From: Gemmatimonadota bacterium
Lineage (GTDB): Bacteria > Gemmatimonadota > Gemmatimonadetes > Gemmatimonadales > Gemmatimonadaceae
Direction: 5' to 3'
Assembly: GCA_023249395.1 (NCBI GenBank)
Contig: JAHFCS010000159.1
Location: 1 to 5,762 of the forward strand
DNA: 5,762 nt
The notes beneath the pieces are model-generated. The model searched no databases, was not told the DNA's origin, and saw only the letters and a program-made list of their open reading frames with translations. Positions 1-5,762 of the stretch are shown piece by piece; position 1 is the first letter of the stretch, and each line of letters begins with the position of its first letter. A program made the position numbers and the translations under genes.

Positions 1-361
1 GCGGAATCTGATGCTGGTCCGCGATGAGCAGTGCCCTGGCCATCGGGGCGTCGCGCCTGAAGATCGTCTCGATCGATCGTGAAGCGCGGCCTCGCGCACG
101 GCCCAGAATCGTGGAGCCGCTCTGTCTTTCCTCTGCGGCGCGCTCGGCGCGCGTGGGCCGTCTGGCGGGGACGGTGGAAAGAACTGCGATCACACTTCCG
201 GCGATCGTGAACAACGCCAGTCCTCCGAGTCTTGCATCGCGTCGCCACGCCGAGAAGAGCAGAATGACGGCTCCGCTCGCGATCGCAATTGCAGCGAATC
301 CGGAGAAGCCGGCGAGAAGCGCGGCCGCGAAAGAGAGGTATGCTGATGTGATGAGCGGCAG
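1..361 (-). CDS. comEC: ComEC/Rec2-family DNA uptake channel, N-terminal part (3' truncated by window edge)
   Basis: ComEC forms the inner-membrane channel that passes single-stranded DNA into the cytoplasm during natural transformation. The frame is open from a TGA at 418-416 to the left edge; from CTG at 361 it gives 120 codons. Visible are two or more hydrophobic segments (about residues 3-37 and 45-61, for example AALLAGFSGFAAIAIASGA and LALFTIAGSVIAVL), then a basic linker (67-95), then SIETIFRRDAPMARALLIAD at 96-115. This matches the stretch just before the ComEC competence domain, where families read like LFG...A.ALLLGDR. The catalytic and channel parts lie outside the window. The first visible residues (xPLITSAYL) fit a ComEC beginning only if CTG is the start; the next canonical in-frame starts (TTG at 214, GTG at 193) would lose the first membrane segment. 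There is little room for the OB-fold (DUF4131) usually found between the first helices and the competence domain. The call rests on the short visible segment. Confidence 0.72.
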   Translation of the reverse strand, partial: MPLITSAYLSFAAALLAGFSGFAAIAIASGAVILLFSAWRRDARLGGLALFTIAGSVIAVLSTVPARRPTRAERAAEERQSGSTILGRARGRASRSIETIFRRDAPMARALLIADQHQIP

Positions 362-368
362 GGGCGTG

Positions 369-372
369 CTCC
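369..372 (-). promoter_or_regulatory. Ribosome binding site GGAG for comEC
   Basis: On the minus strand GGAG lies 7 bases before the CTG at 361-359. Good spacing makes this CTG the best start in a frame that lacks ATG, GTG or TTG near the expected N-terminus. Confidence 0.5.
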
Positions 373-407
373 GGAGCGTTCCGCTCGAGGGTACCCCGCC
401 GGCCGAC

Positions 408-429
408 GGACGCGCTCACCAGCGCGTCC
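408..429. repeat. Perfect 9-bp inverted repeat (hairpin) after miaB
   Basis: GGACGCGCT at 408-416 is the exact reverse complement of AGCGCGTCC at 421-429, separated by four bases. In the minus-strand transcript this is a strong GC-rich hairpin with a GGUG loop, starting 12 bases after the miaB stop. The following bases are GC-rich with no run of T, so it is not a canonical intrinsic terminator. It could act as a 3' stability structure, a weak or factor-dependent terminator, or an attenuator between miaB and comEC. Confidence 0.65.
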
Positions 430-441
430 CCCGATGGAGCT

Positions 442-1782
442 TTACACCGCCATCGGAAGTGGCTTGCGCTCGCGAACGACGGCGCCAGTGAACGTCGACC
501 CCGTCGTGCCGGTGAGCTCGACCGTTGCGTAGCTGCCGATCATCGACCGCTCGCCGGGAAGAATGACCGTCTTGAAATCGCGCGTGCGCGCCTGGAGGAG
601 TCCGCCACGTCGCGCCTCCTTTTCGATCAGTACTTCGCGCCGCTGTCCGAGAAGGCGAAGGTTTCGATCACGTACGTTGGAACGTACGCTCTCGATCAGG
701 CGCGCGAGCCGGTCGCTTGCCACGTCGTCGGGCACGGTCTCGCTGGCCGGGAACCGCGTGGCCGGAGTTCCGTCTCGAAGCGAGAACTTGAATGTGTAGG
801 CGTCGTCGAACCCGATTTCGCGCACGGCGCTCAGCGTCTCTTCGAAGTCCTCGTCGGTTTCGCCCGGAAATCCGACGATGACGTCGGTGGTCAGCGACAG
901 TCCCGGAATCGCCGCCCGCAGCCGTGCAGCACACTCGAAGTACTTCTCGCGCGTGTACCGCCGCAGCATTCGCTTGAGAACCTGTGACGAGCCCGACTGC
1001 ATCGGCAGATGCACGTGCTCGCACACCGCGTCGGTCTCCGCCATCGCCGAGATAACGCGATCGCTGAAATCATTGGGATGGGGGCTCGTGAAGCGCAGCC
1101 GCATGATCCCCGGGACTCCGCCGATCGCCCGCAGCAGGTCGCCGAAGTCATTCACGCCGTCGTTATACGAATTCACGGTCTGTCCGAGCAGCACCACCTC
1201 CGACATCCCTTCAGCAACGACGCTCTCCGCCTCGCGGACCACGTCATCCAGCTTCCGGCTTCGCTCCGACCCGCGCGTGGTCGGAACGATGCAATACGTG
1301 CAGCGGTAGTCACACCCGCGCTGCACCGGGATCCACGCCTTCACGCGATCGAAGCGCCGCGGAGTGAAGTCCTCGTATTGCTCTTCGAGATCGAAGTTGG
1401 TGGAGCTCGTTCGCGCGCCGCGTCGGGCATTGTCGACAAGCAGCGGCAGAGAGCGATAGCCGTCGGGGCCGATGACGAGACTCACGTGGCTCGCGCGCTC
1501 TAGAATCGCCGGACCGAGACGCTGGGCCATGCAGCCCGTGACACCGAGAATCGCGCCCCGCTTCATGTGACTCTTTATCTCGCCGAGTCTTCCGATCACA
1601 CGCTGCTCGGCATGCTCGCGGATGGCGCATGTGTTGACCAGAATCACGTCGGCGACGTCAGGAGCATCCACCTGGCGGTAGCCGGATGCCTCCAGCTTTC
1701 CGAGCATCAGCTCGGAGTCGCTGACATTCATCTGGCAGCCGTAGGTCTCGATGTAAACTGTGGACTCGCTCTGACTCGTCAT
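442..1782 (-). CDS. miaB: tRNA-2-methylthio-N6-dimethylallyladenosine synthase MiaB
   Basis: MiaB is a radical-SAM enzyme that adds a methylthio group to i6A37, giving ms2i6A37 in tRNAs reading UNN codons; it needs MiaA, which is not in this window. The 446-residue length is normal for the family. Visible parts are the UPF0004 domain with C16 (ETYGCQMNVSDSE), C52 (NTCAIREHAEQR) and C84 (GCMAQR) for the auxiliary cluster; the radical-SAM core with C157-x3-C161-x2-C164 (RGCDYRCTYCIVP); LLGQTVNSY; the HLPMQSGS motif; TDVIVGFPGETDEDF; and a TRAM domain from about residue 379. The ATG at 1782 is chosen because it lies just upstream of the conserved start of the protein and forms an ATGA overlap with the mtaB stop. 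The frame stays open to 2010 but that extension is mtaB sequence read out of frame. The TAA stop is at 444-442. No internal frameshift is seen. Confidence 0.97.
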   Translation of the reverse strand: MTSQSESTVYIETYGCQMNVSDSELMLGKLEASGYRQVDAPDVADVILVNTCAIREHAEQRVIGRLGEIKSHMKRGAILGVTGCMAQRLGPAILERASHVSLVIGPDGYRSLPLLVDNARRGARTSSTNFDLEEQYEDFTPRRFDRVKAWIPVQRGCDYRCTYCIVPTTRGSERSRKLDDVVREAESVVAEGMSEVVLLGQTVNSYNDGVNDFGDLLRAIGGVPGIMRLRFTSPHPNDFSDRVISAMAETDAVCEHVHLPMQSGSSQVLKRMLRRYTREKYFECAARLRAAIPGLSLTTDVIVGFPGETDEDFEETLSAVREIGFDDAYTFKFSLRDGTPATRFPASETVPDDVASDRLARLIESVRSNVRDRNLRLLGQRREVLIEKEARRGGLLQARTRDFKTVILPGERSMIGSYATVELTGTTGSTFTGAVVRERKPLPMAV

Positions 1783-3029
1783 GCTGATAGCGTTGCAATC
1801 GGTGTTGCGGTGAGCATTCCCTGCCACTCCGCGAGTGTCGCCGCGAAGCGGTCCCGCCGTCGGATACCCGGGACCTGGATGACGACTGAAAGATAGTCCT
1901 CCGACAATCCCTCGCCCGCAGCGGTTGCGACGACGTCGGCTCTGCCCCCAACCCGCGTTGCACGATAAGCGGCCGACTTCAGGCGGCCGAGCTCGCGCAA
2001 CTCGGCGCACCTGCGCTGAATTTCGGAAGATCCCACGGGCCGCGGGAGCCGAACCGATGCCGCGCCGGGACGCGGCGAATACGGAAAGACGTGGAGCGAG
2101 GTGAAAGGCAGTCGCTCGATGAGCGCGATGGTCTCGCGGTGATCTTCCTCGGTCTCACCCGGAAAGCCACAGATGACGTCCGCGCCAAGGCCGAACACGC
2201 TTCGCTGCGAGATGATATGACCGATGCTCGATTCGTACTCGCCCGCGGTATACCAGCTTCGTCCCATTCGCTTGAGGACGCGATCCGAGCCCGACTGCAA
2301 CGGCGCGTGAAGGTACGGGACGAGCCTCGAACCGTCCGCGAACAAGTCCCGCAATCTGGCATCCACCTCCGTTGCCTCGAGAGATGACAGCCGAAATCGA
2401 ACAGTGGAGACCCTGGCGATTAAAGCCTCGACGAGGGATGAGAGCGAGCTCCCGATGTCGAGACCGTACGAGCCGATGTGAATGCCCGTCAGCACGATCT
2501 CCGGGTGTATGTCCGCCAGCGACTCCGCCTCGCCGATGATCTCTGCCATTGGGCGCGACCGGTTTGAGCCTCGTGCCAACGTTGTCGCGCAAAACGTACA
2601 GTGCTCGTCGCAGCCGTCCTGAATGCGCAGGAGGCCTCGCGCGCCGGTCTGGACTCCACGCCGGCTCCGCGATGCATCACGCGACAATCCAACAGCGGAT
2701 GCAATCAGCTCAAGATCCGCGCCGGCGACCGACTCGGTCACGGTCGGAAGAGTGCGGAGCGGGTTGATATTCTCGTCTCTCGCCGCCAGTCCGGGAGCGC
2801 AGCCCATGACGATGGTTCGCACCAGTGGATTGGCGCGCGCGGCTCGACGAACGTCCTTCCGAAGCTCAGCCTCAGCCGCTGCCGTGACGGAGCAGCTGTT
2901 GAAGATCGCGACGTCTGCATCTTCCGCGGTGGCGACTTCCGTTGCGCCGCTCGCGAGCATCATCGACCGCACAGCCTCGCTGTCGTACTGGTTCGCGCGA
3001 CAGCCGTGCGTTCTGAGAACGAACCTCAC
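1779..3029 (-). CDS. mtaB: tRNA N6-threonylcarbamoyladenosine(37)-C2 methylthiotransferase MtaB
   Basis: This radical-SAM enzyme converts t6A37 to ms2t6A37 in tRNAs reading ANN codons, in the cytoplasm. The 416-residue product has the family layout: an N-terminal UPF0004 domain whose three cysteines C10 (THGCRANQYDSE), C46 (NSCSVT) and C77 (MGCA) bind the auxiliary 4Fe-4S cluster; a radical-SAM core with C140-x3-C144-x2-C147 (DGCDEHCTFC) for the SAM cluster; and a C-terminal TRAM-like segment from about residue 361, in which GLSEDYLSV is recognisable but the rest is divergent. The motifs LHAPLQSGSDRVLKRM, GADVICGFPGETEEDH and FPYSPRPGA are typical of MtaB. HGCRANQ fits MtaB better than RimO (LGCPKN) or MiaB (YGCQMN). 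The start is GTG at 3029, only nine residues before C10, overlapping the kinase stop by 4 bases; no clear ribosome binding site is seen. Its stop overlaps the miaB start by 4 bases. Confidence 0.92.
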   Translation of the reverse strand: MRFVLRTHGCRANQYDSEAVRSMMLASGATEVATAEDADVAIFNSCSVTAAAEAELRKDVRRAARANPLVRTIVMGCAPGLAARDENINPLRTLPTVTESVAGADLELIASAVGLSRDASRSRRGVQTGARGLLRIQDGCDEHCTFCATTLARGSNRSRPMAEIIGEAESLADIHPEIVLTGIHIGSYGLDIGSSLSSLVEALIARVSTVRFRLSSLEATEVDARLRDLFADGSRLVPYLHAPLQSGSDRVLKRMGRSWYTAGEYESSIGHIISQRSVFGLGADVICGFPGETEEDHRETIALIERLPFTSLHVFPYSPRPGAASVRLPRPVGSSEIQRRCAELRELGRLKSAAYRATRVGGRADVVATAAGEGLSEDYLSVVIQVPGIRRRDRFAATLAEWQGMLTATPIATLSA

Positions 3030-4258
3030 CGATTCGCCGGAGCGACAGGCGTATCCGTTGGACGCGCAGCAGTCGCTGCGTCACTTCCGGTAGTCGGCGA
3101 GCGTCCCGGGGGACGCTGCGGCAGCTGGACGTAAAACGAGCTTCCCTCGCCTTCCTTGCTCTTGACCCAGATCATTCCCCCGTGAAGATCCACGACCAGC
3201 TTGCAGAACGTCAGTCCGAGCCCGGAGCTGCGGACGCGGGGAGCGTGCGGTCCGGCTACCTGGCCGAATTTCCTGAAGATCACCTCGTGATACTCGGGCG
3301 GAATGCCGGGGCCGTTGTCGCTGACGGTGAACAGAACTCCGTCGGGTGTCTTTCGCACGCTTAGTGTGAGATCGATCGGACTGGACGAGTGGGTGACCGC
3401 GTTCTGAATGAGATTCGAGAACACGCGCTTGAGCAGCGCCTTGTCGGCCTCGAAGATCGGGGTGTCGTCGTCAACCTTGAGAGACGCGCGCGTCTTTTCC
3501 AGCTGGAAGCGGTGACTCCATTCATGCAGCAGCTCGGACAGAAACGCGGCAGGTGCAATCGCCGAATAACTGAGAGTGATCGCTGCTTCCTCGATCCGTG
3601 CCACCTCCAGAATGTCCTCGATGAGCGCAAGCAGATCCTCTGATTTTTCTTCCGCATAGCTGATCGCTTGCCGCTGTGAGCCACTTATGGCTCCGAAATC
3701 GCCGTCGCCGAGCATTTCGAGCGTGGCAAGAACGGACGCCAGCGGGCTCTTCAGATCGTGGACTATCATCTTCATCAGATCGTCGCGCACTTTTTCGAGC
3801 TCGCGCAGCTTGCGGTAGCTATTCTCCAGCGCATCGGTTGCCGCCTTGAGCTTGAGGAGGCTTCGCACCCGGGCGCCGAGAACCAGTCGGTTGTGCGGCT
3901 TGGTCAGGAAATCGTCGCCGCCCGCCTCGATTCCCTTCACCCTGTCGCCGGTGTCGTTCAGCGCGGTAACGAAGATCACCGGGATGCGCGACGTGCGGGG
4001 ATCACGCTTGATGCGCCGGCAGACCTCGAAGCCGGTTGAGCGAGTGTCCACACCGAGGTCGCCCGCCGGCATGGAGACGTCGAGGATGCAGAGGTCGGGA
4101 TTGTGCTCGAAACAGGCTGCGATGGCCGACGGTCCATCCACGGCTGCAATCGTCCGGTAGCCGAGCGTGTTCAGCTGATCGAACAGCAGTTCGACGTTCG
4201 CCGGAACGTCATCGGCCACGAGTATCAGTGGCGAGGAATCTGGACCCGGCTCGGTCAT
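3026..4258 (-). CDS. Receiver-histidine kinase hybrid (REC-coiled coil-HisKA-HATPase)
   Basis: The product is a soluble protein of 410 residues with no signal peptide or membrane helix. Residues about 10-133 form a receiver domain: acidic pair D16/D17, phospho-acceptor D60, switch threonine T98 and K120 (KP) are all present. A charged coiled-coil linker (about 134-165) leads into HisKA with the phospho-accepting H167 in VHDLKSPLAS. The HATPase domain has the N box (N282, N286), G1 box D314-N-G-P-G and G2 box G346-L-G-L. About 30 Pro/Thr/Ala-rich residues follow and are probably disordered. Every residue needed for phosphotransfer is intact, so it should be an active kinase whose activity is set by phosphorylation of its own receiver from an unseen upstream kinase. 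The receiver has an enlarged loop after D60. The ATG at 4258 follows the previous TAA by 5 bases without an obvious ribosome binding site; the stop overlaps the next start by 4 bases (GTGA). The longer in-frame reading to 4549 is antisense-like and lies over the barrel gene. Confidence 0.93.
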   Translation of the reverse strand: MTEPGPDSSPLILVADDVPANVELLFDQLNTLGYRTIAAVDGPSAIAACFEHNPDLCILDVSMPAGDLGVDTRSTGFEVCRRIKRDPRTSRIPVIFVTALNDTGDRVKGIEAGGDDFLTKPHNRLVLGARVRSLLKLKAATDALENSYRKLRELEKVRDDLMKMIVHDLKSPLASVLATLEMLGDGDFGAISGSQRQAISYAEEKSEDLLALIEDILEVARIEEAAITLSYSAIAPAAFLSELLHEWSHRFQLEKTRASLKVDDDTPIFEADKALLKRVFSNLIQNAVTHSSSPIDLTLSVRKTPDGVLFTVSDNGPGIPPEYHEVIFRKFGQVAGPHAPRVRSSGLGLTFCKLVVDLHGGMIWVKSKEGEGSSFYVQLPQRPPGRSPTTGSDAATAARPTDTPVAPANR

Positions 4259-4263
4259 CGGTA

Positions 4264-5406
4264 TTACGGCCGAACGCGCAGGCCGAAGCTCAGAGTAAAG
4301 GCCCGCTCTTTCACGGATCCGACCGCAGGCGACGAATCCGCAGAGCGCCACGCATGCTGAAGCGTCACGTCGAAAGCGGCGCGGTTGCGCGAGAACTGCG
4401 CACCCAAACCACCGGCGACGGCGAGCTCGCGAACCTCGCTGCCCGCGGCGTGGAATGGCAGGGTGCGATAGCGCCCACCCAACCGGATCAGGATCGTGCG
4501 CTCGAGGACTCGCGGTCCCGTCGCCTCGATGCCCCCACCGGCGTCCCATGCATCGACGCCCTTTGCGGCGTCAGTGCCCAGCCCGTTGAGCGCCGACCAT
4601 CGATCGCGGGCGACTTGTGCGGACACAGTGGCACCCGTGATCCCGGCGTATCCGATCGCGACGCCGTAGTGATCCGGAATTTTCGCCGACGATACGATGG
4701 TATCACCCGCGCGTGCGTCAAGGTTTCCGCCCTTCCTGCCGGATACGGCCACCACCAGAATGCTCGATGGATGAAGGATTGCGCCGGCAGAGACCGCGAA
4801 CCCGGTGTAGTCGAGGTTCGAGACCTGCTGCACCGGCACGAAGTGGAGGCTGTCCGGGAACAGCTGCTGGAAGAAGAGCCGGTTCTGGCCGACGAAAACG
4901 TGACCCGCGATGCCGATCTGGATGAAACTGTTGGGAATCCATCCCGCGGCCAGGCGCACGTCGTTGATCGCGCCAAGGCTCTTCACGTTCTCGGTGACCT
5001 TGGCCTTCTCGCCGGCGACGTCTACTTCGCGCGTCGTGCTGGTTGCCCACGAACGATCGAGCAGCGTCGACACAGAGAGAGCGACATTGGCGCTTGATCT
5101 TATCGGCACCGAAGCAATGGAGAGAGGAAAGCGCGCGGTTGTCGAATGCTGGGTGACCCCTCCGGACGTCAGACGGCGGAACTCCGGCTCGTACTGCATG
5201 AAGAGCATCGGGTCTCCCGAAGTCGCGATCGAAGCCGGGTTCACTGCGCTCTGCGGATCGAATTGGGACATCCCGCCGCCGGTTGCGAGCGAGCGAGTGC
5301 TGAATTCGCCGGGCGGATATCCGAATCCCTGCGTGCTCAGACTTCCCTGTGCTTCAGCCGACGATGCGATGGCGAGCATCGCGATGAACACTGCACGCAA
5401 ACGCAT
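4264..5406 (-). CDS. Predicted outer-membrane beta-barrel protein (FadL/PorV-like style)
   Basis: The product is 380 residues. The ATG at 5406 is chosen because it starts a textbook signal peptide: MRLRAVFIAMLAIASS, then A-E-A (17-19) as a signal peptidase I site, mature protein from Q20. It also overlaps the previous stop by one base (TGATG) and has a GAGGG eight bases upstream. The mature N-terminus carries a glycine-rich segment (43-45) followed by the NPAS motif at 56-59, as seen near the N-terminus of FadL, PorV and PorQ type barrels. The remainder alternates hydrophobic and polar residues with many Gly/Asn/Asp turns and no hydrophobic helices, and ends in a strand (AFTLSFGLRVRP) resembling a barrel-closing strand. 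It most likely sits in the outer membrane. Function is unknown: transport of hydrophobic molecules, a secretion-associated barrel, or a structural role are all possible. It lies 5 bases before the receiver-kinase gene. Confidence 0.75.
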   Translation of the reverse strand: MRLRAVFIAMLAIASSAEAQGSLSTQGFGYPPGEFSTRSLATGGGMSQFDPQSAVNPASIATSGDPMLFMQYEPEFRRLTSGGVTQHSTTARFPLSIASVPIRSSANVALSVSTLLDRSWATSTTREVDVAGEKAKVTENVKSLGAINDVRLAAGWIPNSFIQIGIAGHVFVGQNRLFFQQLFPDSLHFVPVQQVSNLDYTGFAVSAGAILHPSSILVVAVSGRKGGNLDARAGDTIVSSAKIPDHYGVAIGYAGITGATVSAQVARDRWSALNGLGTDAAKGVDAWDAGGGIEATGPRVLERTILIRLGGRYRTLPFHAAGSEVRELAVAGGLGAQFSRNRAAFDVTLQHAWRSADSSPAVGSVKERAFTLSFGLRVRP

Positions 5407-5762
5407 CACGGGATCCCTCTGGAATTTCGGATCGAGTAGCTGATGCGCAGACGAGGACGCAAACCGGGCGCTGCTTCCATCGAGAAGAACTGAGCTTGCG
5501 GCGGGGCTCTTCCCTCGGTAGCACTGATGAGAACGAGCGCGCGTGGAGTTTGATCGGCCTTCTGACTGTGCCATAGGGTTATTACCTGTGCCACCTCGAG
5601 CAGCTTCAGTCCGCTGTCGGCGGGTGCGACCAGGAGCGTGTCGAGATTAGACTGCGCCGTGATCTGCGCCGCCCTCGTTGGGTCCGTCACCACGGTTCCG
5701 GCTAGCGATACGTCCACGAGAATGCGCACGGAGTCTTTGGGGTCGACCGATCGATCAGGCCG
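5406..5762 (-). CDS. C-terminal part of a probable exported protein with a DNRLRE-like end (5' truncated by window edge)
   Basis: The frame is open from the right edge to a TGA at 5408-5406, giving 118 residues with no stop. A GTG at 5729 could be read as a start, but 11 open codons precede it and the protein begins in the middle of a beta-rich segment (RILVDVSLAG), so it is almost certainly the tail of a longer gene. The visible part has alternating hydrophobic strands, a central segment around VAQVITLWHS, then a strand with QFFSMEAAP followed by PRLRISYSIR near the C-terminus. A terminal pattern of FxSxEA...PRLxIxY is typical of DNRLRE-type beta-sandwich domains found in secreted or surface proteins. 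That assignment is by pattern only and is weak. The N-terminus, where a signal peptide would be expected, lies outside the window. The stop overlaps the next gene's ATG by one base, so the two are probably co-translated. Confidence 0.7.
   Translation of the reverse strand, partial: RPDRSVDPKDSVRILVDVSLAGTVVTDPTRAAQITAQSNLDTLLVAPADSGLKLLEVAQVITLWHSQKADQTPRALVLISATEGRAPPQAQFFSMEAAPGLRPRLRISYSIRNSRGIP
5415..5419 (-). promoter_or_regulatory. Ribosome binding site for the outer-membrane protein gene
   Basis: On the minus strand GAGGG lies 8 bases before the ATG at 5406, inside the last codons of the preceding gene. It supports choosing the ATG at 5406 over the upstream in-frame start at 5574. Confidence 0.6.

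Larger units (their letters stand above)
362..441 (-). other. Intergenic gap between miaB and comEC
   Basis: These 80 bases are the only sizeable non-coding stretch in the window. They contain a perfect hairpin at 408-429 just after the miaB stop and a GGAG motif at 372-369 just before the comEC start. I see no recognisable -35/-10 promoter and no T-tract, so comEC is probably read from the upstream transcript. Confidence 0.6.

Noticed and set aside
66..79. GATCGATCG repeats (also near 5745-5757)
   Set aside because: These are short, self-complementary, common tetramer runs without spacing or array structure. No repeat family, attachment site or origin is supported.
384..395. Adjacent CTCGAG and GGTACC palindromes resembling a cloning linker
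   Set aside because: They sit in native-looking sequence between two operon genes with no vector sequence on either side. Chance in GC-rich DNA is the simpler explanation.
408..429. Rho-independent terminator after miaB
   Set aside because: The stem is strong, but the bases after it on the transcribed strand are GC-rich with no T run, so it is listed only as an inverted repeat.
24..491. 155-residue plus-strand open frame over the left end
   Set aside because: It is antisense to comEC and the end of miaB, rich in Arg/Ala/Ser with no recognisable domain. The opposite strand has clear membrane segments and a ComEC motif, so this is a shadow of GC-rich coding DNA.
1783..2010. N-terminal extension of miaB in the same frame
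   Set aside because: The extra 76 residues overlap mtaB out of frame and have no family similarity. The ATG at 1782 gives the normal MiaB length and an ATGA coupling.
4259..4549. N-terminal extension of the receiver-kinase
   Set aside because: The extra residues are Arg-rich and overlap the barrel gene. The receiver domain begins right after the ATG at 4258.
4036..5097. 353-residue plus-strand open frame opposite the kinase and barrel genes
   Set aside because: It is long but Arg-rich, low in hydrophobic structure and without motifs. It crosses two well-supported minus-strand genes; long antisense frames are expected in such GC-rich sequence.
5407..5574. N-terminal extension of the outer-membrane protein
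   Set aside because: It would bury the signal peptide about 56 residues inside the protein and overlap the upstream gene. The ATG at 5406 has a ribosome binding site and starts the signal peptide.

Overview
The window reads as one continuous block of co-directional bacterial genes, all on the minus strand, running from the right edge to the left edge. The DNA is GC-rich by eye. One product has a signal peptide and looks like an outer-membrane barrel, so the host is a Gram-negative (diderm) bacterium. The style of the proteins (short N-terminal ComEC, PorV/FadL-like barrel with an NPAS motif, DNRLRE-like C-terminus ending in P-R-L-R-I-S-Y) suggests Gemmatimonadota or a related phylum. That assignment is an inference from protein style; no rRNA or other phylogenetic marker is present.

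In transcription order (right to left): (1) the C-terminal 118 residues of a probable exported protein with a DNRLRE-like beta-sandwich end, cut by the window edge (5406-5762); (2) a 380-residue outer-membrane beta-barrel candidate with a clear signal peptide (4264-5406); (3) a 410-residue soluble hybrid with receiver, coiled coil, HisKA and HATPase (3026-4258); (4) a 416-residue MtaB-type tRNA t6A37 methylthiotransferase (1779-3029); (5) a 446-residue MiaB tRNA i6A37 methylthiotransferase (442-1782); (6) the first 120 codons of a ComEC/Rec2-type DNA-uptake channel, cut by the left edge (1-361).

Packing is extreme. The first four junctions are a 1-base stop/start overlap (TGATG), a 5-base gap, a 4-base GTGA overlap and a 4-base ATGA overlap. 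I see no convincing Shine-Dalgarno sequence before genes 3, 4 and 5, so translational coupling is likely. The only real gap is about 80 bases between miaB and comEC. It holds a perfect 9-bp hairpin without a T-tract and a good GGAG ribosome binding site, but no ATG, GTG or TTG that fits; comEC appears to start at CTG.

Functionally, the two radical-SAM enzymes form a tRNA position-37 methylthiolation pair covering the t6A and i6A anticodon-loop modifications. The upstream genes are envelope-related, the receiver-kinase hybrid sits between the two groups, and DNA uptake follows. No mobile element, CRISPR array, tRNA or rRNA gene was seen. I do not see an entirely new system. The most distinctive points are the sensor-less receiver-kinase locked into a tRNA-modification operon, its enlarged receiver loop, and the unusual start and short N-terminus of comEC.
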